From positions 62,010 through 126,009 of the forward strand of contig MNCI01028318.1 in assembly GCA_015680685.1 (NCBI GenBank): a DNA stretch of 64,000 nt, given 5' to 3'. Made by a program: the position numbers and the translations under genes. Origin of the DNA: Gnetum montanum. Taxonomy: Eukaryota; Streptophyta; Gnetopsida; Gnetales; Gnetaceae. The notes under the pieces were generated by a model. The model did no database searches. It was not told the origin of the DNA and saw only the letters and a program-made list of their open reading frames with translations. Of this stretch, positions 36,801 to 47,119 are shown one piece after another (the first letter of the stretch is position 1; the number at the start of each line of letters is the position of its first letter).

Positions 36801-38447
36801 TTTGCCTCCTGGCTCCTAGTGGTTCTCATAATCACCTCTTGGGACTTCTTCGTCCCTATAGTAGTTTGCATAGAATCAGTTAGCATAAAAACACAAAAAA
36901 CACAAAAACAGCAATGATAGTCGAACATGCAGTAACTACTGTTTGGCTTACCAAGCTTATAAGGTGATGAGAATTGCAAAAGACTAACTAAGATATCTTC
37001 AATGGTGATCAGTTTAAAGGGTGCCCATGCCTCATCCAACCAATCAGAATCCTTGCATTTGTTGTAGATTTTGGGATACCAGGTTGTGTAGTTGTGGTAC
37101 TCACCCCTGCATTGGCCTATCACACTTGCATGTAGATTCTCAGTGGAAGAAAACTCCCACAGTGCCATCTGCGCTAGGTTCAACACATCAATATTACCAT
37201 GAAGCCCCTCTTTATTGATGTAAAACCTGGTAACAAAAACACATCATTAACATTTGGCTAACGTAGAAAATATTACGTACCGTAGCGGAACATGGCTACA
37301 AAACTCACCCACCAGCACTGTAGACAGTTCTTGATGGATTTTGGAAGCACGTTCCCATATGACGTGCAATAAACAGAGTGTTGTAGAGATGGTAGAAATT
37401 ATACTTGGGCATATCCCAGATCTAGGCTAAACGCCTCAAATTTTTTGGGCACTGACTGGACCCATCTCCCCGCCCACTACTAATTGCCCCATCTATCAAA
37501 AATCTCAGAATACCCTTATTTACCCCAGGCAACAGGGTTTCTATTATGGCAACCACTAACTCCTCTACCAAGTATGACCAAACTATCACATTGAAGCATT
37601 GGAGGAGGAATTGTAGGAACTTCTGTGCTTCAACCTGGAACTAGACTGCCTCCTCCCCCATGAATGTATGGGGTGGAGGAACATTATCCAATGGTCTGCT
37701 CATGTAGCACAGGACCCCTACAATTTCTAGAACAATGAAAATTGGCCTTAGCGCTACTCTACATAACACAATAGCAAATGTTAGCATCATGTCCAAGTGC
37801 AATACACATATAACGTAGCAAAACTAGCATTCTAGCTAATAGCGTAGCATCATTCTCTTTATGCACATAGCATAGCAAAACCACAAAGGCAATAGCGTAG
37901 AAAAATTAGCTTAGCGTAGCAACAAAGCGATTAGCTCTAAAGAAGCAATTAACATTACACCGTGACAAAACACGTGTTACACTATCACATCACACATGGC
38001 CAAACCCGCTTGAGGGTTCTACGCTATGCTATTTGCATGCCAAGTAGCTCAAATCATGCAAGCCTCTACGGTAATGATAGCCATAGCGATGGAGGTTTAG
38101 GTGACCTTGCATGCAACCTTAGCATAGTGTTTGTACATCCATCACAACGAAAACGATAACAGCAGTGGTGTAAGGGCCAAAATAATGACAACACAATGAT
38201 AGAAAAAACATAGAATGCTAAGTAGAATCACAGAAACAAAAATAAGAAAAACAATAACAATAACAGAAGCATGAGAAAATAGGGGAAGCATAGCAACCTA
38301 CCGGGTCAACGGTGTCTCCTCCCGCACTGCGACGTGTGCCTGTGTCATGCACCCTAGGGTTTCCTTCACTTCTTCAACCTTAGCGAGTGCTGCATGTTTG
38401 CATTCTTTCTTGGGAGAAATCATCTTGCCTATTGACTCTTTCCTCAT
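33826..38447 (-). pseudogene. Antisense multi-exon gene inside element B (NIF/HAD-phosphatase-like)
   Basis: Opposite to B and between its PRO and RT. Exons in minus order: 38447-38302, 37758-37309, 37226-36952, 36855-~35790, 35659-35186, 35075-34962, 34854-34034, 33977-33826. Introns begin GTAGGT, GTGAGT, GTAAGC, GTAAGT or GTTAGT and end in AG. Phase is kept across the first three introns; the exon 4 donor and exon 7/8 phase are unresolved. Exon 2 resembles an NLI-interacting-factor (FCP1-type) HAD phosphatase: FIVLEIVGVLC, CFNVIVWS, CPKNLRRL, NTLFIARH. The Asp motifs are degenerate, so catalysis is unlikely. Later exons encode an FDVPVDGVL-containing domain, a Lys/Glu-rich repeat, a helical region and possibly an acidic tail. 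In-frame TAG/TGA codons make this copy a pseudogene. Antisense introns would survive retrotransposition of the sense RNA. Confidence 0.65.
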
Positions 38448-38555
38448 TCTTATGCCGAAATCACCCTGCTCTCTATCGCTACAATTGCTCTGCGCTCCAA
38501 GTGTGGCTTCTGTGCTGTTACGATGAAAATGATGAGTTTACCAGGGGTTAATCCC

Positions 38556-38563
38556 TATTTATA
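38556..38563 (-). promoter_or_regulatory. TATA box of the antisense gene
   Basis: CTATAAATAGGG on the minus strand, 109 bp upstream of the proposed ATG at 38447. It fits the plant TATA consensus, with an expected start near 38525. It is distinct from the LTR promoters. Confidence 0.6.
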
Positions 38564-38739
38564 GCTGAAATGATGAAAATAGGAAACTTGCCATTCTCTC
38601 TCCTTGTTTAATGCAGAGTATACCGTGTAGCGTAGTATGCCCGCCACGACATGATAACACTATTCACATTAAAATGGATAGGCTTGGGCAAAGAGCCTTG
38701 ACATGCTTCAAAGTAGCTATTTTCCTTCACCAAAAGAAA

Positions 38740-39150
38740 ATTATCTCCCTAGGCGGTCTGAAAAGACCTTAAACTAGCAACCCTAATGCATAGTTTTAAT
38801 TTAATTAGCAGTCTAACACATGGTTCAAATCTACTTAACGGTCCGCAAGGACCTTAAACTAGCAGTTTCGACCTTTATACGTGTTAGCAGTCCACAATGA
38901 CATTAAACTAATAGTTTCACATTTCTTTTACATCAGCGGTTTGACACTCTTTTACAAATTTTCGTTCTTTATACTAGCAGTTTTGCATTTTCACGTCTAG
39001 ATGGTCCGTAACGGCTTTAAACTAATACTCTAACCTGTTGGCAGTCTGCAAAGACGTTAAATTAGCATTTTTTACATTAGTAGTTTTATGTTCTTACATT
39101 AGTACCTTTGCACTTTTACTTCCAAGTGGTCTACCACAACATTAAACTGG
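38740..39150 (+). repeat. Cluster of 23-nt motif upstream of the antisense promoter
   Basis: At least six copies of GGTCCGCAAGGACCTTAAAC-type sequence plus TAGC, with GGTC/GACC and CTAG/TTAAACT elements, spaced 40-80 bp. It lies 180-590 bp upstream of the antisense TATA box and inside the sense PRO-RT gap. Confidence 0.7.
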
Positions 39151-39282
39151 AAAACCTTAAGCTTTCTATCACACCTTGCATTTATCTCGATTGTTCACAC
39201 TTCATTACTACTTTGCAAATTTTCTATGCATTGTTACTATGAATAGGTATCTCTTCACTAGAATTTCATTTCATTCTGGTAG

Positions 39283-40320
39283 GTTGGGTGAGGATGGAAA
39301 TCCATCAGGATCTCTCTTCCCCTTTAACTTTATTAGGTCCACATGGCAAACTCGCAAGTCAACTGAACCCAGATCTAATAGACTAGGAATCATCCACAGT
39401 TAGCACCATAGCATTCTTAGAACCATCCCTAGAATGGCCTGAGCATCTGGTCTAAGCCCTAGATTTAGAGGCTAGGGATGTAATTGGGGACCCTCTCATC
39501 AAAACGCCTGTGATTACTTCTAGGGGGAAATAAAAATGTTGAAACTTAGTTCACTTCTAGATTTGCAGATGCACAAAGATGTAGCCAAAATTCTGCAAGA
39601 AAACATTGAAGTTTTTGCATGGTCATATAGTGACATGTCGGGTTTAGATCTAAGGTTGATACAACACAACATCATTTTAGACCTGCACATGAAAGTAGTT
39701 AAGAAAAAGAGTCGTAAGGTTAAACCAGAGATCACACTAGCCGTATGGGTTAAGGCACTAAGCTATACCAGGTTGGTTTCATCCGGGTAGTTGATTACTT
39801 AAAATGGGTATCCAACATCATTGTAGTTTCTAAGAAAATGAGAGGAATATGAATCTATATAGAATTTCAGGATCTGAACAAAGCAATGATCAAAGATGAT
39901 TTCCCACTTCCGAGTATCGATCAACTCATTGACACTACAACTGGTCATTCTCTGTTATCCTTTATGGATGGTTTCTCCAGCCACAACCAAATTTCCATTA
40001 ACCTAGAGCATTAGTTAACAACAACCTTCATGACTCCATGGGGTACCTTTTGTTACACTATGATGCCTTTTGGACTCAAGAATGCCAGAGCAAGCTACTA
40101 GTGAGGCATGACTTGCATCTTTAGCAATTATATCTTAGAAACTCTAAATGACTACATGGATGCTATAGCGGTGAAATATAAGGATGCTACTGATCATCAC
40201 AAGGATCTAGGTGTAGTCCTCAAGTGTTTCCAGATGCATCACTTGTGCCTTAATCCTAAAAAGTGTGTCTTCGGGATTTGTAGTATTGGAGGCCAGAATA
40301 CGAGTGAACCTTGACAAAGT
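39283..40320 (+). pseudogene. Element B reverse transcriptase relic
   Basis: Copies genomic RNA into DNA. A pre-RT segment (39283-39540) is followed by MLKLSSLLDLQMHKDVAKIL and ENIEVFAWSYSDMSGLD (39536-39650). The RT core at 39850-40110 has DLNKAMIKDDFPLPSIDQLI, LLSFMDGFSSHNQISI and TPWGTFCYTMMPFGLKNA. The catalytic box expected as YxDD reads YMDAIAVK (40153-40176), so the second Asp is lost. The thumb follows with HHLCLNPKKCVFG. Frameshifts near 39540 and 39790, and TAG for Gln, confirm a dead copy. Confidence 0.8.
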
Positions 40321-40439
40321 AAAGACCATTGTTAACCTGGTGCCACCTTCAAATCTTAAGCAATTGCACAGGTTGCAAGGTAGAGTATAGTTCATCAAAA
40401 GGTTTATAGCAAAATTGATGGACAAGTTACACCCCATGC

Positions 40440-40870
40440 AACTTCGAATGGACACCACAGTGCCAACAAGCCTTTGATGATCTAAAGAAAGACCTCTTGC
40501 ACCTCATAACTATTTACCCACCATAGAGGGATAGGCCTTTCTTCATCTACCTTGCTACCTCAGACACATCTATCATAGCACTGTTATGTCAGAAATAGGA
40601 TGATGGTTCTGAAATACCATTGTATTACCTAAGTCATGCATTAATAGCATATGAAGTAAAATACAACAAGGTGGAGAGGAACTGCCTTGCCTTAGTGTTT
40701 GCATTAAAAAGGTGGAGACACTATCTATTTTGTAGCAAAATCAACATTATTTGCAAGAGCAACATATTTTGGGCTATAACAAACAATTTGTATGAGAGCA
40801 GTAGGATAGCCTGGTGGAAAGCAATAATAGTGGAATTCAATTTGCAGTATGTGAGCCAATCATCGATGAA
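40440..40870 (+). pseudogene. Element B RNase H (gypsy type)
   Basis: Starts with WTPQCQQAFDDLKKDL. It contains a DTSIIALL strand, YYLSHALIAYEVKYNKVERN and CLALVFALKRWRHYL, the standard Ty3/gypsy RNase H layout directly after RT. In Tat elements this first RNase H often acts as a tether rather than a nuclease. One TAG at an expected Gln interrupts it. Confidence 0.75.
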
Positions 40871-40997
40871 AGGTCAAGCCATAGCAATGCAACTCATGAC
40901 CTCACACATCGACGACCAGGTAATCATAGACCCCAAATTCCTAGATGAGCATGTTAGCACTATCAACACCATCCCATTGCATCTTGAAGCTTCTTTG

Positions 40998-41400
40998 CAT
41001 TTCGACGGTGCCTCAACCACATGAGGTGGTAGTGTAGCTGCTATCATTACGTTCCCCTATGGGGAAATGCATCCTTTTGCTTATCATTTTACATTCCCTT
41101 GTACAAATAACGTGGCAGAGTACGAGGGGTTACTCAGGGACCTATTAGCTACCTAAGCATTAAGCAAACACCACCTGGTGATTCCTGGAGATTCACAACT
41201 AGTTGTAAATCAAATCATCGAGGTCTACACTTGCAAGGCTACACACCTACAACCCTACTATGATCTAGCAAAAACACTACTCAAACAGTTTGCAACTACG
41301 GATGTGCAACACATGCCATGCAATGAAAAGACCGTAGCAGATGTCTTAGCCACCCTAATGTTGAACATTCCATCACACATGTTCTTAAGTTTTCCAACTT
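40998..41400 (+). pseudogene. Element B additional archaeal-type RNase H
   Basis: A second RNase H downstream of the first. HFDGAS carries the first catalytic Asp, PCTNNVAEYEGLL the Glu, GDSQLVVNQI the second Asp, and AT-L closes the domain after TVADVLATL. This is the archaeal-like RNase H known from the Tat lineage and is the best single evidence for the classification of B. Acidic residues are intact although TGA and TAG break the frame. Confidence 0.8.
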
Positions 41401-41649
41401 TGATTATTGAGTGTATGGAGCCTATCACTCAGGTGGGAAACGTAGCCTCTATTAGCGTTGTGGATACCCAGGAGTGGAACTCCAACATTAAAACCTACCT
41501 GCAACACAACGAGCCCCCAAGTGGATTAACATATGCCCAGAGAGATGCGATTCGTAAGCGTGCTCGGCAATATGTGCTCATGGGAGATAATGCCCTATGC
41601 AAGCACTCCTATGATGGGATATTTCTAGCATGCGTAAATGAGGAGCAAG

Positions 41650-42714
41650 TGTAGAAGGTAATTAATGAAGTACACGAAGGACTGTGTGGTGGGCACATAG
41701 CACCTAGGTCTATGGCCGTAAAAATTAGACGTCTAGGGTATTACTAGCCTCACATGGAGCATGATTTCCTAGCCAAAGTTAAGATGTGTGATACATCCCA
41801 ACAATATGCAAATCTCATACACGTTTCACCTACAGAGCTGCATCCAACGTAGATCACATGGCCTTTTCAGCGATGGGGAGAAGAGCTCATAGGCCCTATC
41901 ATGCCTAAGTCCTCTATAGGGCATAGCTTCATCATCACTGCCACTAAGTATTTTACTAAGTGGGTGTAAGCTATCCCCCTGAGGAAGACTACATCTCAAT
42001 ATGTTTTCCACTTCATCTTGGAAAACATCGTAACAAGGTTTGGGCTTCCCATGACTATTGTGACTGATAACAGGCCACAATTTAGTAGTGTGGAAACCTG
42101 AACCTTTTGCAGCAATCTTGGCATTAGGTAATCATTATCCTTGCAATACTACCCATAGGTGAATAGAAAAGTGAAGGCTACAAATAAGTCCATCATCAAC
42201 TTGCTAAAAAAGATGCTTAACAATAGTAAGAGGCGATGACATGAGCAAATCCTCTATGTGCTGTGGGCTCACAGGACGACAAGCAGGACTACGATATGTA
42301 AGACACCTTACAGTCTTGTTTATAGATCTGAAGTAGTGTTACCTTAAAAGTTGTAGGTACCATCACTCTGGATGATCCTATCAAATGTCGTGAGCGAAGC
42401 CCAGAACAATGAGTCGAGGATCATCGACCTTGACTCGATAGAGGAGGAGCATGCACAAACACTAGGTTTCATAGAGCATTACTAGAACAAGCAACGACAA
42501 AAAAATTATGAAAATCTACATCAATGGCCAATATAGAAGGGAGAACTCATTCTCAAGGCTACCCGTGAACATATGAACAAATTCTCAGCAAACTGGGAAG
42601 GTCCATACATGGTCACAAAAGCCTTTGGGAATGGAGCCTTCAAACTAGTAGACATGGATAACAACGAGTTTGCAAATTTGGTGAATCACTTGTACCTCAA
42701 GCTATACTACATTT
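41650..42714 (+). pseudogene. Element B integrase relic
   Basis: The zinc-binding region begins near [16 protein letters not shown] (second His present) and includes KVKMCDTSQQY. The catalytic core has WPFQRWGEELIGPIMP, where the first catalytic Asp (normally MDLIG) is Glu. It continues with HSFIITATKYFTKWV and the second Asp in TIVTDNRPQFSS. The C-terminal part has GPYMVTKAFGNGAFKL and ends with TGA at 42714. TAG stops at Gln positions break it. It inserts cDNA into the host genome. Confidence 0.8.
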
Positions 42715-42719
42715 GATGC

Positions 42720-43140
42720 ATGAAGTAGGCAAGAAAAAATATGCTACAATGTAAAACTAGAAAACAAATGTCTGCTATGATCTAAAACTGGCAAACAAAT
42801 GTCCGCTAAGACGTAAAACTGGCAAAGATACGCAATCATCCACTACAACGTAAAACTGCCATAGATTGTCTACTATGATGTAAAACTGCCATAGATCATC
42901 CGCTATGATATAAAACTAGCACAGATGGTCTACTAGGATCATAAAATAGCTCATCCACCATCCACTACGATGATAAACTAGCACAACGGTCTGCTGGGAC
43001 CTTAAACCAATACAGTGATCATTCGCTAAGATGTTAAACTGGCACATATGGTTTGCTGGGACCTTAAAAAAGCACAACGGTCTACAGGGACCTTAAACCA
43101 GCACACTATGGTCTACCAAGACCTTAAAATGGGTTCACAA
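42720..43140 (+). repeat. Cluster of 23-nt hairpin motif after integrase (about 13 copies)
   Basis: Successive copies such as GTCCGCTAAGACGTAAAACT and GGTCTGCTGGGACCTTAAAC followed by CAGC or GGCA, at 25-40 bp spacing. Several fold as GCTGG-GACCTTAAA-CCAGC. It begins directly at the integrase stop codon. Confidence 0.8.
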
Positions 43141-44498
43141 CACATCCGTAACAGGCATCTACATTAGTACACAACAAGTGAGCGTGCATAGTGCCAACAC
43201 GGGGTAGGACGTTGCAGTTCCAAAATGCAGTTTACGATGCCATGAAAACACACTTTGGAACATATGCAACACTGCTACACTTGGAATCTTGCTGATCCTC
43301 TGGATATGTCCTACGACATCATACTGACCCTCCAGATCTACTGTTGCCACGACTCATCACCCTAGTAATAGCTTCCCCGGTCAACGCCTGCTGTTGGAGT
43401 TTTAGCAGTATTGTGGCCCAGCCGCAATATTTTTAACCTCCAGCCTATGTCAACATCCGAGCTTAAGAGATGTTTAGCTATTGGGTAGCCAATCTCATGG
43501 CTAAACTGAGAATGCATGCTTTTGGTAGGGATTCTTGAGCATCCACATTCATAGTAACTCCTAGCCTCCTCAACGCCAGCTCCTCCATGCTGATGTTGTA
43601 AAGGCTGCTGCTATCCTTCCTAGTTTGGACATCGTATGGCTCAGCAACAACATCAGTTGCTCTAGTAGTGTCCACAACAAGACCTTTACCTTCGTTTTGC
43701 ATCATGATTTTTTCTCTTGGTTTGCTCTCTCTTATGTTTATAGGGTGCATACCGAAGGGGCATTGATCAAAGGTACATCTTGCCATAGCAGAAAATGCTA
43801 CAGCATTACAAGGTGGTTGTCTTGATTAGCTTAGCTACTTCAAAGTGCACATCCTATCCTATCCCTTAAAGCCCTTTACCTTACTCTTCACACATGCAAT
43901 TCCATTCTCTTCCCTCTTTTACAAGCTTTTCCCGACGCTTGTCATGCCCTCCCATTTGTCCAACCACAAAGTACATGATGCACGTAACACAACTCACTAC
44001 ATGGGAAGCATCTGTAGGCAGGTTAAAGCTCCATGTGGATGTAACACAACTCATCCTAGGAAAGAAACACTTGTCCTACAACAAGGTTATTTGCAAATGT
44101 AAATGGAAAAATAGCAAAAGGCAAAAGCGTAAGAGAGCAAAAGCTCATGCGCACACAAAAAAAACATGCCTAAAACAAATGGCACATAAGTTGTTTCGCA
44201 CTCACCCTCTCTAAGCATTTCAACGAGAGCTCGAAGGTTAGCAAAAATAAAGATGACAATGCAAACAACTCCCTCACAAGCACTTTGACAAGGGATTCTA
44301 CTAAGTTTCATCTTTACCATTTTCTTGAACCTCCTTTCCTCCCCGCTTAGCCCTTTCCTTGCCCATGCATAACCAATGCAACACTCTCAAGCATAGCTGA
44401 GCAGCATCTTGACAATCACCAAAGAGGGATGTTAGTGTTTTGTCTATCATGGTGTTTTGTATTCTTTGTCGGCGTCTCTTGGGTCCATCCTCCAGACA
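43141..44498 (+). other. 3' untranslated region of element B
   Basis: No sense gene. A minus-strand frame of 102 codons (43786-43478, containing SMEELALRRLGVTMNV) is open and may be a second antisense gene remnant or chance. The segment ends at the polypurine tract. Confidence 0.5.
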
Positions 44499-44516
44499 TC
44501 AACAAAGAGGGGCCAA
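44499..44516 (+). other. Polypurine tract of element B
   Basis: TCAACAAAGAGGGGCCAA immediately upstream of the 3' LTR; the D tract at 5322-5337 matches. Confidence 0.8.
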
Positions 44517-46405
44517 TGAAACACCCTAAATTTTCAAGTCATTCTTGCTTCACCGAGTCCTTGGAATTCAGATAGCATCTTTGCGCATAAGGATGCTCTA
44601 AGTTTACACTGTGTAATTCAGAAAATTTTCTACTTATAGTGTTGATAGGTCCAATGGACTCACTGGCCTACCCACCTGAGTAGTTCATCCAATTGATAGT
44701 CTACTCAGGAGCAATGCATGGGGTTGTCAGTGGTGCTCAGGCTGTGCAAAATAGTTCAACAAGTTTTCTAGTCAAGACGTTTGCTATGCTACGCTACACT
44801 ATGTAGTATAGCAGGCCTTAGAAGACAGTTGTAGGATGAAGTGCTATGCTATGCTATGCTACGCAGCGTAGCACAAAGTAGCAAAAGCAAGTTAGGAAGG
44901 CCCAGCTTACTTAGTGATGTCAATTATACTGAGCAAGCACTTCTAGCCTTCAAAACTAGTTGCTTCGCTTAACTACAAGTCCTTTGGCAAAGCTCTTCTT
45001 ACTAGAAAAGTAGCAGATCAAGAAAAAAGCAGGCTATGTTGCTACTACACTATGCAATGCTACATAGCATATCACAACATAGAAATGATGCAAGAAAAAT
45101 AGCAAGGCATCTCAGGATGCAGGATTAGCAAGTTCGCAAGTTTCACGTCACAAATAGCAAAGGTAGCAGATTTTCAACATGATTTTCAAACAAATGTTTG
45201 CAATGCAAATAATAGCTAAGGCTAGCTACTACACTATGCTATGCTACGTAGCATAGCAAACATGTAGAGCTATCCAGAAAACTTCAAAGGCTTCCAACAC
45301 TTGCAATTATCTCCACCGTAGATTTCTTCCTCAAAGTGGTAACTACGCCATGCTACACTACAGAGCATAGCACAACATAGCAAGCAACTATTTTACGCTA
45401 AACATGCTATGCTACATAGTGTAGCAAGAAGCTACGCTACACTCTACAATGTAACACGGCGTAGCAAGCAGCTACACTATGCTCTACAATGTAACACAAC
45501 ATAGCAGGCAGTTGGACATAGCATAACATAGCAAGCAGCTACACTACATTGATATGGCTATGCTCCATAGCGTAGAAGGTGGCTACACTACATTGGTGTG
45601 CTTCACTCCTTATCTACATTAATGGCACACCTAATCCCAATGTCTCTAGTTCTGATAGTGTAATTGCAGCATGGCAGGCTCATCAATTAGCTTTCCATGT
45701 TCATGCAGCACAGACACATCAACATCTGGTAGGTCTAAGACACATAGCATCCAAACCACATTTTTTGTGTGCTCCTGGCCCTATATATACCCCAATGAGC
45801 AATTCTGAAAGGGTTGGTAAATTTTGGCATTGTTTAGCAAAAATTTGTTCAGTTGGCAATTTTGAGCATCTTTGCGCATAATTGGCAATTCCAAGCATTG
45901 TTAGCATTTGTTGTTGGCAATTCAAAAACCTGCTAGAAAAATAGTTCACATTCTCATTTTGCATCATGTTAGCTCTTTTCCATTGCCTTTGTAGCACTTT
46001 TCATTGTTATCTTGTGAATCCATGTTCAAGCATACAGCTGGCTTTCTTTGAACGTATTTGGTTACTTTTGGGATCTCTGTGCTTCCTAGTGTCATGCAAT
46101 CGATTGTATCCACTCTGATAAAGTAAAGCCATAGCTTTGAAAGTGGTGCATTTCTTAACCCCATTTTACTTTTTCCCTTCCTATTTATCATTGCATTTTA
46201 CATCATTTTCGTTCCTCACATATAATAGTTGATATTTTACGCTATAAATGTTGTTTTTAAGTTACACGTTTGCAAAAGGTTTGGTGACACCAATTAAGTC
46301 CTTGTATGATTGACCACACCATTTCTCACAAAGATACGGGGTTAAGACTATCATGACTGATGACCTCTCAATGTTTTCCAACCTTTGACATTTTCGGTCG
46401 CTACA
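44517..46405 (+). repeat. 3' LTR of element B
   Basis: TGAAACACCC...GTCGCTACA, collinear with 21366-23206. Rich in GCTATGC/GCATAGC palindromes at 44780-45590. TATA at 45782. It carries a short insertion near 46167-46200 relative to the 5' LTR. Confidence 0.85.
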
Positions 46406-46410
46406 CTTTG
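46406..46410. repeat. Right target-site duplication of element B
   Basis: CTTTG, identical to 21361-21365. Confidence 0.85.
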
Positions 46411-46610
46411 TGCATTGAAGAAATTATTATTTCTTCCTAAAGTCCAGATCTTGTGGCATTTCTTGAGTGAGAAGCTAAATAAGGATGCCATCATACCATT
46501 TTTTTTGTGGGCACTTGGTCATTTATCACTCCTATAAAGAGGAGTTCATCTAGANTGTGGGCACATGGTCATTTATCACTCCTATAAAGAGGAGTTCATC
46601 TAGAAATTGA
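46411..46610 (-). pseudogene. Element A integrase, N-terminal part
   Basis: Minus-strand continuation between RNase H and the interrupted integrase core (a FLQCTKYF-like segment spans the insertion site in the joined A sequence). It contains the 49-bp duplication around the N at 46555. Confidence 0.5.
46506..46604. other. Single-N gap with 49-bp duplication
   Basis: N at 46555. The 49 bases 46506-46554 recur at 46556-46604 with one mismatch: the same contig-overlap signature as at 15652 and 27561. Confidence 0.85.
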
Positions 46611-46619
46611 TCAAAGAGT

Positions 46620-47020
46620 GGACTCTCCTCTTTGTTATCCCATCTTAACCAAAATAAATGGTTAGCAACCACATTCTTAGTTCCTTTCTAATCTACCATT
46701 GTGAGATGAAATTCCTACAAGATCACTAGCCACCATATGATATGGAAGCTCACTGGTGGCTTTTTCATCAGGAAGCCAATGTTACTATGATCTATGTACA
46801 CAAATGCTTTATAACTAAGAACATAGTTCCTAAACTATTCAAGAGCATACACCACTACCATTAGTTCTTTCTTAGTTGTGGTGTAATTTAATCATGCATC
46901 CACAATGCTTCGGCTTAGGTAATGAATGTAATATGGACATTTCTTATTTTCCAACTGTGTAATCCCTACTTCCAATGCATAATTAGATACGTCTATCATT
47001 ACGTAAAATGGTCTAGACTA
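46620..47020 (-). pseudogene. Element A RNase H
   Basis: Gypsy RNase H on the minus strand: DRPFYVMIDVSNYALEVG, YYIHYLSRSI, TTTKKELMVVVYALE, FVYIDHSNIGFLMKKP and GTKNVVANHL. The catalytic Asp of the first strand, the Glu of KKEL and the Asp of YIDHS are present; the last Asp (usually ADHLS) is Asn. TAG at Gln codons breaks it. Confidence 0.8.
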
Positions 47021-47119
47021 GTCTGGTACTCGTAGAATTGGAGTTTCTATGAGTTTTTCTACTAGAATGCATGTTTGTACTCTTTAGTCCAGATGAATGG
47101 AGCATCTTTCTTCATAAGC

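Larger units (their letters stand above)
33595..39282 (+). other. Possible sense-strand intron between PRO and RT of B
   Basis: Sense coding ends at CTAG|GTATTA (33594/33595) and resumes after TTCTGGTAG (ending 39282) with WVRMEIHQDLSSPLTLLGPH. Ogre elements are known to have an intron between gag-pro and RT. The phases across these two sites do not match as read, so an insertion rather than an intron remains possible. Confidence 0.35.
21366..46405 (+). mobile_element. Element B: Tat-lineage retrotransposon with antisense gene
   Basis: Order on the plus strand: 5' LTR, primer-binding site, gag, protease, ~5.7-kb insert carrying an antisense gene, RT, RNase H, archaeal-type RNase H, integrase, motif cluster, polypurine tract, 3' LTR. 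Dual RNase H is the known hallmark of the Tat lineage. The apparent span includes a second copy of the first 6 kb (27563-33618), most likely an assembly artefact. The real element is then about 19 kb. The two LTRs differ by about 13-14 percent in a 235-bp sample compared by eye, so it is an old insertion. All coding domains are broken. Confidence 0.85.
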
